Positions 25,465 to 34,788 of a DNA stretch of 37,862 bases are shown piece by piece. Made by a program: the position numbers and the translations under genes. Numbering within the stretch: the first letter of the stretch is position 1; every line of letters begins with the position of its first letter. The DNA lies in contig CAYGBT010000028.1 in the NCBI GenBank assembly GCA_964348275.1, positions 1 to 37,862 on the forward strand. Direction: 5' to 3'. The notes beneath the pieces are model-generated. The model had not been told where the DNA came from. It saw nothing but the letters and a program-made list of their open reading frames with translations, and did no database searches. This DNA is from CSP1-5 sp964348275. Its GTDB lineage: Bacteria > Methylomirabilota > Methylomirabilia > Methylomirabilales > CSP1-5.

Positions 25465-25863
25465 ATGCGACGAGAGACGGACGGACGAGAGATTGGAGAG
25501 ATCAAGGCCTTTCTGGGTGAGGGGACCGAGTTCAAGGGAATCCTGTGCTTTCAGGGGACGGTGCGCATTGACGGTCGGCTCGACGGCGAGGTGCTCGGGG
25601 ATGAACTCCTCATCGTTGGGGAGGGAGGGGTCCTCCGGGCGAAGGTGGAGGTAGGGAGTCTGATCTCCAACGGCAGAATTGAGGGGACCATCCGAGCCAA
25701 GAAGAGGGTAGAACTCCTCGCGTCGAGCATAGTCGTCGGAGAGATCAACACACCGTGTCTGGTGGTGATGGAGGGAGCCGCCCTGAATGGGAACTGCGAT
25801 ATGGGGGCCTTGGGCGAGGCGCTGGCCTCTCCACCCAGCGAAGGCTCTCTGGCGGGAACATAG
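25465..25863 (+). CDS. Bactofilin (polymer-forming cytoskeletal protein)
   Basis: About 132 residues. The bactofilin beta-helix core (about residues 20-110) shows regular hydrophobic-glycine repeats: GTEFKGILCFQGTVRIDGRLDGEV, LIVGEGGVLRAKVEVGSLISNGRIEGTI and KKRVELLASSIVVGEI. Bactofilins self-assemble without nucleotide and act in cell shape, stalks or ParAB positioning. ATG 25465 is preferred over the adjoining GTG 25462; GAGG lies about 5 bases upstream. In many related gene orders bactofilin sits between parB and the atp operon; here 10 kb separates it from parB. mnmA follows after 36 bases. Confidence 0.9.
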   Translation: MRRETDGREIGEIKAFLGEGTEFKGILCFQGTVRIDGRLDGEVLGDELLIVGEGGVLRAKVEVGSLISNGRIEGTIRAKKRVELLASSIVVGEINTPCLVVMEGAALNGNCDMGALGEALASPPSEGSLAGT

Positions 25864-25899
25864 GGGATCCGCTCCAGAGGGAACGCGCTAGGGCTCACC

Positions 25900-27000
25900 A
25901 TGGGCACGCGAGTCGTTGTAGCGATGAGTGGCGGGGTGGACAGTGCCGTCACCGCCGCCCTGCTCCAGGAACAGGGATACCAAGTCATCGGGGTGACCCT
26001 CAAAGTGTGGGGCCACGCGTCTGAGGCCCCCGTCGTGTATGCTCGCCAGAGCTGCTGCATGCCAGAGCCCCTCGATGATGCCCGCCTGATGGCCGCCCAC
26101 CTTGGCATTCCCCACTATCTCCTCAACGTGGAGCGGGAGTTTGAGGCCCACGTGATCACCCCATTTTGTGCGGAGTATGCGGTCGGCCGCACCCCTCTTC
26201 CCTGTGCCGTGTGTAACACTGAGATCAAGTTTGGCTCCCTCCTTCGGCGGGTCCTCGCTTGGGGCGCCGAGTTTGTGGCCACTGGACACTACGCGCGGAC
26301 GGCTGTGGACCCTGCCACCGGCCGGATGTTGCTGAGGCGGGGGCTCGATCCGGAAAAGGACCAATCCTATTTCCTCTACGGGCTGACGCAATCACAACTT
26401 CGACGGGTTCGATTTCCCTTGGGGATGATGCGCAAGGCCGAGGTGCGTGCGCTGGCTGCGCAGAGGGGGTTTCGGGTGGCGGACACGCCCGACAGCCAGG
26501 AACTCTGTTTCCTTCCCACAGGAGACTACCGGGAGCTTCTCCGGGATCGGGTTCCCGAGATGATCCGGCCTGGCGTCATCCGCGATCGAACGGGCGAGGT
26601 CCTGGGAACGCACGACGGGGTTCCCCTGTACACGATCGGGCAACGCCGGGGTCTCAGAATTGGAGGTCACGGCCCGTTTTACGTGGTCGCCCTCGATCCG
26701 AGGCAGAACGAGGTTACGGTGGGCCGGGAAGAGGAACTTTTTGCCGACACGCTAGTAGCCGAACGAGTCAACTTTATCCCCTTCGAACGGCTTGCCGAAG
26801 AGCGGCCTGTCCTGGCGACCATTCGGTACAGGCATCCTGCGAGAGAAGCAACCATACGCCCCATGTCTAATGGGCAGGTCCTCGTACGGTTTACGCAGCC
26901 CCTCCGCGCCGTTACCCCAGGCCAGGCGGTCGTCTTTACCGATCGGGAGGACGCGGATCTGGTCGTGGGTGGCGGAACGATCCGCGAAGTCTGCCGCTAG
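25900..27000 (+). CDS. mnmA: tRNA-specific 2-thiouridylase MnmA
   Basis: Thiolates the wobble uridine of Lys, Glu and Gln tRNAs. About 366 residues. The PP-loop SGGVDS is at 10-15. The catalytic cysteines are Cys105 (PCAVCN) and Cys203 (SQELCF), matching the usual pair about 98 residues apart. ATGHYAR, DQSYFLYGL and YTIGQRRGL are conserved. The C-terminal beta-barrel ends with TPGQAVVF. It lies 36 bases after bactofilin and is probably cotranscribed. Together with mnmE it supplies both halves of the mnm5s2U34 modification from one window. Confidence 0.96.
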   Translation: MGTRVVVAMSGGVDSAVTAALLQEQGYQVIGVTLKVWGHASEAPVVYARQSCCMPEPLDDARLMAAHLGIPHYLLNVEREFEAHVITPFCAEYAVGRTPLPCAVCNTEIKFGSLLRRVLAWGAEFVATGHYARTAVDPATGRMLLRRGLDPEKDQSYFLYGLTQSQLRRVRFPLGMMRKAEVRALAAQRGFRVADTPDSQELCFLPTGDYRELLRDRVPEMIRPGVIRDRTGEVLGTHDGVPLYTIGQRRGLRIGGHGPFYVVALDPRQNEVTVGREEELFADTLVAERVNFIPFERLAEERPVLATIRYRHPAREATIRPMSNGQVLVRFTQPLRAVTPGQAVVFTDREDADLVVGGGTIREVCR

Positions 27001-27186
27001 GCTCCGCCCGAGCTCTTCGCCGGATCACGTGCCGGGAAGTGCCTGCCGAGTCGATACGATCCGGGCAATCGGGTTCAGGGCTCTTGGCTATTGGCGTCGC
27101 CTGGAGAGGCGGTGGGTTCTTGTGCGCTGATCGAGGAACGACGCGATGTGGGGCACGCATACGTGCTGAAGAATGTGGGGAAGGGC

Positions 27187-27216
27187 TTGACACAAAATGA
27201 GCGGTTGTGCTAGCCT
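27187..27216 (+). promoter_or_regulatory. Sigma-70 promoter for the atp operon
   Basis: TTGACA (27187-27192), an 18-base spacer and TAGCCT (27211-27216). The predicted start is near 27223. This overlaps the ATG at 27197, which would argue for a downstream start of atpI. Confidence 0.6.
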
Positions 27217-27643
27217 GTGGCGCTTTTTGTCGGGGAAAGCCCCCAGTGGGGGGACCGGCGGGCAGGGCGATCCTGAGGCGCTCGGCCGCAAAATCCACCG
27301 AACTGCCCTTCTCCTCATTGGGGGCGGTTTCCTTTTTTGTTTGTTCGTGGGGGGATGGAGCTGGGCGCTTGGCTTTGGGATCGGGGGCGGAATCGCGGTG
27401 ACCAACCTGGAGCTCTTGCGCCAAACGGTGACCCGGGTGCTCGCCTCGGAGACCCAGAAGGTCCTTCCCCACGTGGTCGGCAGTTCACTCCTCAGGTTGC
27501 TCGGGATCGGCGTTGTGCTCTTCCTGGTTCTCAAATTCCTTCCTGTTCAAGTGATCGGTTTGGCTCTCGGTCTGTCGGTGGGGCCGGTTGCCATGCTGGC
27601 GGCCGGTTATCCCGGGGCAGATGATATCGTGGAAAAGGAATGA
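27197..27643 (+). CDS. atpI: ATP synthase subunit I (AtpI-like)
   Basis: About 147 residues with hydrophobic segments near residues 38-65 and 95-135, in the pattern of the ATP-synt_I family (GFGIGGGIAVTNLELLRQ after the first hairpin). AtpI helps assemble the c-ring or Mg/Ca uptake. The start is uncertain: ATG 27197 gives the longest form but lies inside the predicted promoter, so TTG 27227 is a real alternative. In most genomes atpI precedes atpB and atpE; here atpF follows directly, eight bases downstream. Identification rests on membrane pattern and position. Confidence 0.7.
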   Translation: MSGCASLWRFLSGKAPSGGTGGQGDPEALGRKIHRTALLLIGGGFLFCLFVGGWSWALGFGIGGGIAVTNLELLRQTVTRVLASETQKVLPHVVGSSLLRLLGIGVVLFLVLKFLPVQVIGLALGLSVGPVAMLAAGYPGADDIVEKE

Positions 27644-27650
27644 AGGTGCC

Positions 27651-28289
27651 ATGAGATGTGTTCGGGGATGCCTTGGTGCGCATGGGGGGGCGGTGAACTG
27701 GATGAGATCATACAGGGTCAGGGCAGGGATCGTGAGCCTCCTGCTGACCGCTTTGCCTCTGGTGAGCCTGGCTGCAGAGGCCGAAGCGGAGTATCATCCG
27801 GGAATCATTAATTTTGACCTGACGTTTCTGCTGCAGCTGATCAACTTCCTCGTCCTGGTCGTGATCCTCTACAAGTTTCTCTTCAAGCCCCTGACCAAGT
27901 TCATGGAGAACCGAGCAGAGGGGATTCGGAATTCCCTGGACGAGGCCAAACGTGCCCGGGACGAGGTGGTTCGGGCGCGCGCGGAGTACGAAGAGTCGTT
28001 GCGGACGGCTCGTCAGGAGGCGGCGACCCTGCGACAGCGGATGGATCGGGAGATTGCCGAGGAGCGAGAGCGTTTGATGCAGCATTCTCGGGAGGAGGCC
28101 CAGCGCCTTCTCAGTCAGGCCCGGACCGAGATTGAGCAGGAGGTGCGACGCGCCAAATCAGAACTCCGTAAGGAGGTGGTCCACACCTCGGTCTCGGCAG
28201 CAGAGCAACTCCTGCAGCGGAGCATTACCGAAGAGGACCACCGGCGACTTGCGGAGCAGTATATCGAGGATCTGGGGAGGACCCCGTGA
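27651..28289 (+). CDS. atpF: F-type ATP synthase subunit b
   Basis: Peripheral stalk subunit joining F0 to F1. About 212 residues, longer than the usual 156-170 because of an N-terminal extension. Residues 18-43 look like a signal peptide (SLLLTALPLVSLAAEAEA) before the normal TM anchor (about 59-77, FLVLVVILYKFLFKPLTKFM). A long charged coiled coil follows to residue 195. Such signal-bearing b subunits are known in Deltaproteobacteria. ATG 27651 has GAAGGTG upstream; ATG 27702 would start right before the signal-like part. The stop overlaps atpH (GTGA). Confidence 0.92.
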   Translation: MRCVRGCLGAHGGAVNWMRSYRVRAGIVSLLLTALPLVSLAAEAEAEYHPGIINFDLTFLLQLINFLVLVVILYKFLFKPLTKFMENRAEGIRNSLDEAKRARDEVVRARAEYEESLRTARQEAATLRQRMDREIAEERERLMQHSREEAQRLLSQARTEIEQEVRRAKSELRKEVVHTSVSAAEQLLQRSITEEDHRRLAEQYIEDLGRTP

Positions 28290-28828
28290 TCACGGGTTCG
28301 TTAGCAAAGCGTTATGCCAGGGCACTCGCAGAGGTCGCCGCTGAGGCGGATGGCCTAGAGCCGGTGGGCGCGGAGCTTGACCGTGTGGCCACGGTTTGGC
28401 AAGAGGAACCCACCATGGGGGCGTTCTTCAGCAACCCTGGCATCCTGCTGAGCGGAAAGGAGCAAACTCTCAGGACCCTCATCAAGCGGATGCGACTCTC
28501 CCCCCTCGTCGCCCAATTTCTCCAACTGCTCCTCTCCCGGGATCGGATGCAGGCCTTGCCGTCCGTGGCCCGCATCTACCGGGACCTCATGAACCAGCGT
28601 CTGGGGCGGGTCCAGGCAGCGGTCACGACGGCGGTCCCCCTCACGCCTGATCTCCAAAAAAGTCTTCGCCGCCGGATGACCGAGGTGCTCGGGAAGGGCG
28701 TACTGCTCGAGCCTCGGGTTGATCCCGCGATACTCGGAGGCATCGTGGTCCAGGTCGACAGCACAGTGTACGACGGGAGCCTGCGCACGCAACTCAGGCA
28801 GCTTCGGGAACATCTGCTCAGGGAGTGA
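28286..28828 (+). CDS. atpH: F-type ATP synthase subunit delta
   Basis: Caps the F1 hexamer and binds the b stalk. About 180 residues, normal length. N-terminal helical domain (SLAKRYARALAEVA, the family start) and the C-terminal signature GGIVVQVDSTVYDGSLRTQLRQL. The start is GTG 28286, overlapping the atpF stop as GTGA, indicating translational coupling. Six bases separate it from atpA. Confidence 0.95.
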   Translation: MITGSLAKRYARALAEVAAEADGLEPVGAELDRVATVWQEEPTMGAFFSNPGILLSGKEQTLRTLIKRMRLSPLVAQFLQLLLSRDRMQALPSVARIYRDLMNQRLGRVQAAVTTAVPLTPDLQKSLRRRMTEVLGKGVLLEPRVDPAILGGIVVQVDSTVYDGSLRTQLRQLREHLLRE

Positions 28829-28834
28829 GAAGCG

Positions 28835-30361
<1,527 letters not shown>

Positions 30362-30369
30362 TATTATTT

Positions 30370-30478
30370 GGCTGTTCACCGTTGACGTTTCACCGATTAG
30401 CTCATCCGACTGACACAAGGCCCGAGTGGGAGAGACGCCGTGAACAGTGAACGGTGGGCTGTGAACACCGAGGACTGA
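30370..30478. repeat. Heptad-periodic inverted repeat, locus C (atpA-atpG)
   Basis: Left arm (30370-30399) of units such as CTGTTCA and CCGTTGA; right arm (30437-30477) of units such as GCCGTGA and ACAGTGA, the reverse-complement type. A core of about 37 bases lies between. The right arm ends only two bases before the atpG start codon, so folding would hide the ribosome-binding site. Confidence 0.8.
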
Positions 30479-30480
30479 AG

Positions 30481-31362
30481 TTGGCGACGTTACGGGACAT
30501 CCGGCGACGCATCAATAGCGTGAAGAGTACGCAGCAGATTACCAAGGCCATGAAGATGGTGGCCGCGGCGAAGCTCCGCCGTGCCCAGCAGCGGATTGTG
30601 GAGTCCCGGCCCTATGCGTATAAGCTTCAGGAGGTTATCGCCTCCTTAGCCCTGCGGACGCCCCCTGAAGAGCACCCGCTCCTGGCAAAGCGAGAGACAG
30701 GGCGCAAGGGGCTTGTGGTCGTTGCCGCCGACAAGGGGCTCTGCGGGGCCTTCAATGCCAACATCCTGCGAAAGGCGTTCGAGTATCTCCGGCAAGCCGG
30801 GGACGCCGAAGTCCAGGTCACCCTCTTGGTCGTGGGCCGGAAGACCCGGGACTTCTTTCGCCGACGGCAGGTTGAGCGGCAGGGAGAGTGGATCAATATC
30901 TTCGATCAGTTGGCATATTCCCACGCTGCCGAGATCGGGAGCCAGTTGGCCAGGGGATACCTCGACAGCGAGCTGGACGAGGTGCATCTGCTCTACAACG
31001 AGTTTAAGTCGGCTGCCGTCCAGCGGCCGGTCATGGAGCAGCTCCTTCCCATCTCGCCCCTCGCGTTGGAGGCTGACGCGTTGCAGCCGGTGGAGTTCAT
31101 CTTTGAACCGTCGCCCGAGGTCATCCTGGGTGAGCTGTTGCCGCGCCATGTAGAGGTGCAAGTGTATCGCGCCCTGATGGAGTCGGCGGCCGCGGAGCAG
31201 GGGGCGCGCATGACCGCCATGGAGGCGGCCACGAAGAACGCATCGGAGATGATCGAGCGCCTAACGTTGGTGTTCAACAAGGCGCGACAAGAGCGAATCA
31301 CCAAGGAGCTGATGGACATCGTGGGCGGGGCCGAGGCCCTTCGAAGGGCCGGCACCGCCTAG
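30481..31362 (+). CDS. atpG: F-type ATP synthase subunit gamma
   Basis: Rotating central shaft of F1. About 293 residues. The N-terminal helix ATLRDIRRRINSVKSTQQITKAMKMVAAAKLRRAQ and the C-terminal helix MEAATKNASEMIERLTLVFNKARQERITKELMDIVGGAEAL form the coiled coil; the middle has VVAADKGLCGAFNAN. The start codon is TTG at 30481, giving the conserved N-terminus; only a weak GAGG site precedes it, within the heptad repeat. In-frame ATG 30454 lies inside the repeat and adds nine unconserved residues. It is flanked by repeats on both sides. Confidence 0.95.
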   Translation: MATLRDIRRRINSVKSTQQITKAMKMVAAAKLRRAQQRIVESRPYAYKLQEVIASLALRTPPEEHPLLAKRETGRKGLVVVAADKGLCGAFNANILRKAFEYLRQAGDAEVQVTLLVVGRKTRDFFRRRQVERQGEWINIFDQLAYSHAAEIGSQLARGYLDSELDEVHLLYNEFKSAAVQRPVMEQLLPISPLALEADALQPVEFIFEPSPEVILGELLPRHVEVQVYRALMESAAAEQGARMTAMEAATKNASEMIERLTLVFNKARQERITKELMDIVGGAEALRRAGTA

Positions 31363-31363
31363 A

Positions 31364-31495
31364 CGACAGCCGTCAGCAATCAGCGGTCAGCCGCCAGCAA
31401 GGGACGGTTTAGTTCTTTGCTGACCGCGGACGGCGGACAAACGGTCACTATATTTGTTCATTGCTGATTGCTGACAGCCGAGTGCCGACTGCTGA
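31364..31495. repeat. Heptad-periodic inverted repeat, locus D (atpG-atpD)
   Basis: Left arm (31364-31401) of units such as GCAATCA and GCGGTCA. Right arms (31416-31436 and 31460-31494) have units such as TTGCTGA and ATTGCTG, the complementary type. The heptads differ from those of loci C and E, yet the two arms at this locus match each other. It fills nearly all of the 149-base gap before atpD. Confidence 0.8.
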
Positions 31496-31511
31496 AAAAG
31501 GGAGAGCGCCG

Positions 31512-32930
31512 ATGAGTGAGGGATGGATCAGCCAGGTGATTGGGCCGGTGGTGGACTGCGAATTTGACCCCGGGCATCTGCCGGCGATTTACAATGCCAT
31601 CAAGGTGCCGGGGGTGGAATACACCGACATCTTCTCCTACACGAAGGAGTTGACTTTGGAGGTGGCCCAGCATCTCGGGGAGAACAAGGTCCGGTGTATC
31701 TCGTTGGCCGGAACCGACGGACTGGTCCGCGGTCAAAAAGTGATCGATACCGGCGGACCCATCAGCGTTCCCGTCGGTCCTCCCACCTTAGGGCGAATCC
31801 TGAACGTCATCGGCGAGCCGGTGGACAAGCTTGGTCCGGTGCCTGCGGAGAAGTTCTACCCCATCCATCGGGAGCCCCCCTCCTTTGAGGAGCAGGCGAC
31901 CGAGGTGTCCATGATGGAGACCGGGATTAAGGTGATCGACTTGTTAGAGCCGTACACTCGGGGAGGCAAGACCGGCCTCTTTGGAGGTGCGGGGGTGGGC
32001 AAGACCGTCCTCATCATGGAGCTGATCCGCAACATCGCCATGGAGCACGGCGGCATCTCTGTCTTTTCCGGAGTCGGGGAGCGAACGCGAGAGGGAAATG
32101 ACCTCTGGCTCGAGATGAAGGCCAGCAAGGTGATCGACAAGACAGCCCTGATCTATGGCCAGATGACCGAGCCGCCCGGCGCGAGGCTTCGGGTCGGCCT
32201 CACGGGCCTCACCGCGGCCGAATACTTCCGGGACGAAGAGGGCCAGGACGTCCTCTTGTTTATTGATAATATCTTCCGCTTCACCCAGGCGGGCTCGGAG
32301 GTCTCGGCTCTCCTCGGGCGGATGCCATCGGCTGTCGGCTACCAGCCGACCCTGGGGACGGAGATGGGGGAACTCCAGGAGCGGATCACCTCCACCAAGC
32401 GAGGGTCCATCACGTCAGTGCAGGCGATCTACGTTCCGGCGGACGACATTACGGACCCGGCACCGGCGACCACCTTTGCCCATCTGGATGCGACCACTGT
32501 GCTCTCCCGCCAGATCGTTGAGCTCGGAATCTATCCCGCGGTCGACCCACTCGCCTCCACCTCGAGGATCCTCGATCCCCGCGTCCTGGGCGAGGAGCAC
32601 TATCGTGTGGCTCGGGGAGTGCAGGGGGTTCTCCAGCGGTATAAGGACCTCCAGGACATCATCGCCATCCTGGGCATGGAGGAGCTTTCCGATGAAGATA
32701 AGCTGGTCGTCTCACGCGCGCGGAAAATGCAACGGTTTTTCTCCCAACCCTTCTTCGTGGCTGAGGAGTTCACCGGCACTCCCGGAAAGTATGTTCCCCT
32801 GAGAGAAACGGTGAAGGGATTCAAAGATATCCTGGGCGGCCACTGCGACGAGTGGCCGGAGCAGGCCTTTTATATGGTGGGGAATCTCGAAGAGGCAAGG
32901 GAAAAGGCAGAACAGCTCGCCGGCGCATAA
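31512..32930 (+). CDS. atpD: F-type ATP synthase subunit beta
   Basis: Catalytic subunit of F1. About 472 residues. P-loop GGAGVGKTVLIMEL near residue 155, catalytic Glu in SGVGERTREGNDL, ALTGLT-type Walker B region LLFIDNIFRFTQAGSEVSALLGRMPSAVGYQPTL, and the DELSEED-like loop ELSDEDKL. The ATG at 31512 follows GGGAG; an upstream in-frame ATG at 31461 lies in the repeat and adds 17 unconserved residues. Confidence 0.98.
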   Translation: MSEGWISQVIGPVVDCEFDPGHLPAIYNAIKVPGVEYTDIFSYTKELTLEVAQHLGENKVRCISLAGTDGLVRGQKVIDTGGPISVPVGPPTLGRILNVIGEPVDKLGPVPAEKFYPIHREPPSFEEQATEVSMMETGIKVIDLLEPYTRGGKTGLFGGAGVGKTVLIMELIRNIAMEHGGISVFSGVGERTREGNDLWLEMKASKVIDKTALIYGQMTEPPGARLRVGLTGLTAAEYFRDEEGQDVLLFIDNIFRFTQAGSEVSALLGRMPSAVGYQPTLGTEMGELQERITSTKRGSITSVQAIYVPADDITDPAPATTFAHLDATTVLSRQIVELGIYPAVDPLASTSRILDPRVLGEEHYRVARGVQGVLQRYKDLQDIIAILGMEELSDEDKLVVSRARKMQRFFSQPFFVAEEFTGTPGKYVPLRETVKGFKDILGGHCDEWPEQAFYMVGNLEEAREKAEQLAGA

Positions 32931-32942
32931 GGGACGTTGCGC

Positions 32943-33013
32943 GCGTTCACCGTGGACAGTTCACCGTTCACCGACAAAAGCGATAACAGCTCTTTCGCTG
33001 AACCCTGAACTAC
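32943..33013. repeat. Heptad-periodic inverted repeat, locus E (atpD-atpC)
   Basis: Left arm (32943-32977) with units such as GCGTTCA and CAGTTCA; a shorter right arm (32996-33012) with CGCTGAA and CCCTGAA. The core is about 18 bases. It occupies nearly the whole 85-base gap and leaves atpC without a recognisable ribosome-binding site. Confidence 0.75.
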
Positions 33014-33015
33014 CT

Positions 33016-33441
33016 ATGGCAAGAGAAGAGGGGATTCCAAAGACGCTCACCCTAGAGGTGGTGACTCCGACCCGGATGGTCATACGGGAGGAGGTCGAAG
33101 AGATCGTGGCCCCGGGCGCCGAGGGATACTTTGGCGTCATGGGGGGGCATCTTCCCTTTATGGCGACCCTCAAGATTGGAGAGCTCGCCTACCGGAAGAA
33201 TGGACGGTGGCGGCATCTTGCGGTGAGCTGGGGATATACAGAGGTCCGGCCCGAAGCGGTGATCGTGTTGGCGGAGGTGGCAGAGAAAGCCGAAGAGATT
33301 GATGTCGCCCGGGCAGAGCGGGCGCGGGACCGTGCCTTGGAGCTGCTCGGCAGGTGGGGGGATGAATCCATCGATGTCGCTCGGGCTCAGGGAGCGCTTA
33401 GCCGGGCGCTCACCCGTATCGAGGTGGCCGGCAAGAGCTAA
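33016..33441 (+). CDS. atpC: F-type ATP synthase subunit epsilon
   Basis: Regulatory subunit at the foot of the central stalk. About 141 residues. N-terminal beta-sandwich (LTLEVVTPTRMVIREEVEEIVAPGAEGYFGVMGGH) with the GxFGxxxxH signature; C-terminal two-helix domain from about residue 90 (DVARAERARDRALELLG). ATG 33016 begins three bases after the heptad repeat with no Shine-Dalgarno visible. Last gene of the operon, followed by an intrinsic terminator. Confidence 0.95.
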   Translation: MAREEGIPKTLTLEVVTPTRMVIREEVEEIVAPGAEGYFGVMGGHLPFMATLKIGELAYRKNGRWRHLAVSWGYTEVRPEAVIVLAEVAEKAEEIDVARAERARDRALELLGRWGDESIDVARAQGALSRALTRIEVAGKS

Positions 33442-33489
33442 GACGTTGAACGCCAGCCGCCAATCGGCTGTGTCGAGGTTGAAGATTGA

Positions 33490-33516
33490 GGGGCGCAGAG
33501 CTTGTGCCCCTTTCTT
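33490..33516 (+). terminator. Rho-independent terminator of the atp operon
   Basis: GGGGCGCA (33490-33497) and TGTGCCCC (33503-33510) form an 8-pair stem (one G-U) with a 5-base loop, followed by TTTCTT. It lies about 50 bases after atpC. Confidence 0.85.
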
Positions 33517-33528
33517 AGTCTTACGTAA

Positions 33529-34283
33529 TTATCCTTCAGACCACTGCCCTCGGGTGATGATGATCCCCATGGGTGTCCCGGGCGGGGGATTGGTATCAAA
33601 GAGGGTATCGTATCCCCAGTTCCGAATCGGCGGTACGTCGTAGTTGCCCCCGTCATCCCCGCAGCACCGCCACGGCGTGGTGCCCTGCTGGCTGTGCCAC
33701 AGTGCGACGACCGGGCCCTTGTACTTGAAGTTCACATCCTTCCGCTCCTCGACGAACCGGATGACGTTGTTGAACTCGCCATTGCCCGCCCCCGGCTCCG
33801 CCTCGGCGTGGGGACCCATGGCGAACGCCGCGTTCACGGTGGCTTCTGCAGCCTTCCGTTCCGAAGTCTTGCCTTTGCCCTCCTTGTCGTAGTCGTTTGC
33901 CCCCCAGGCGTTGGAGAGGACCGTGATGGCGTCGGCCAGGACGGCGGCCGGGACCTTGTCCTTCGTATTGTAGTCTTCCCGGACGTAGACTGGGTTCTCA
34001 GAGACCACGGTGAGCCCCTGGCTCGGGAGTTTTTCGCCGTTCACCAGACCGATCCCACCGAGATCGGTAGCGCCATCATCCTTGTGGACGTACATGATGC
34101 CGTTCTCTGGCGCAAGGCGCCGTCGACGAGCGCACCGATGTCCACTTCGGTGACGGCGACCTCCTTCTTTTCGCGCGCGTCGTAGAAGGTCTTGGCCTTA
34201 ACGATCTTGGAGTCGCCGGCCCCGTCGTCATCGCCGCCGCCGCCCCCAAGGGTTTCACGGCAGGAATTCAGGATAAAAAGCAT
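33529..34283 (-). pseudogene. C-terminal remnant of a pilus-type (PilX/prepilin-like) protein, frameshifted
   Basis: Two minus-strand frames join into one protein: VKAKTFYDAREKKEVAVTEV (from about 34283) and then NGIMYVHKDDGATDLGGI, LTVVSENPVYVREDYNT, PAAVLADAITVLSNAW, WHSQQGTTPWRCCGDDG and RNWGYDTLFDTNPPPGTP to 33529. The frames switch near 34105-34115, where one base seems missing. The N-terminal methylation motif and hydrophobic helix expected for a PilX-like protein are absent; a stop lies in frame about 85 bases upstream. The family match comes from memory of similar pilus-associated proteins, so moderate confidence. Both a 5' truncation and a frameshift support a pseudogene. Confidence 0.6.
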
Positions 34284-34437
34284 GCCTGGACGCCATGCGG
34301 AATCATCGTATGAGTGGTGAACACTATGAGTGAGCTTAAGGAGGGAGGAAGGTCACAGCATGTGAAATACGGGGTGGCAAACTACCGGTGGTCTGTACAC
34401 GGAGGCGTGCGGTCCGGGTGAGGCCAATTGAACGCGA

Positions 34438-34788
34438 TCAAAGCTCCTCGTCAGGAGGGGTTTCTACATCTCCACCTTCGCTTAATGCTTCATCCATCAT
34501 CGGCTCGAAGTCTTCTCCTAAGTCGTCTCCCAACTCCTTCCCCATCCGCTTGACCCACCGACGGATGCTTTGGGGATCCTCTTCGTCGACGCCTCCGAGG
34601 CGGCTCGGGTCGGCGAGACGCTCGAGGCGTTCTTCTTCTGTACGAACCCGAGCAAACCGGGAGAGAAGGCGGGTCAGATTTTCCCCTTCGCAGCGGGGAC
34701 AGCGGAGTGGGGGCGGGTTGTGGATATTCAAGATGAGCAGGCTCACACGCCGGCGGCAATCCCCGCACTCGTATTCATAAATCGGCAT
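34438..34788 (-). CDS. FmdB-type zinc-ribbon protein
   Basis: Small putative regulator, about 116 residues. The N-terminal zinc ribbon has the family start MPIYEYEC with Cys8, Cys11, Cys30 and Cys33 (CGDC and CPRC). The rest is charged and acidic (DLGEDFEPMMDEALSEGG). FmdB-like proteins are widespread and their role is mostly unknown. ATG 34788 has GAGGG 5 bases upstream. It is a single gene, with the pilus remnant 154 bases downstream. Confidence 0.82.
   Translation of the reverse strand: MPIYEYECGDCRRRVSLLILNIHNPPPLRCPRCEGENLTRLLSRFARVRTEEERLERLADPSRLGGVDEEDPQSIRRWVKRMGKELGDDLGEDFEPMMDEALSEGGDVETPPDEEL

Noticed and set aside
31364..31495. Tandem repeats as a possible CRISPR array
   Set aside because: Units are only 7 bases, imperfect and contiguous, with no spacers and no cas genes.
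33442..33489. A seventh heptad locus after atpC
   Set aside because: Some 7-base spacing (GTTGAAC, GTTGAAG) is visible but arms do not clearly complement each other; probably degenerate or chance.
34284..34437. Small gene starting GTG near 34360 (about 19 codons) behind AGGAGGGAGG
   Set aside because: Very short, no recognisable product, and it lies in a decayed stretch beside a pseudogene.
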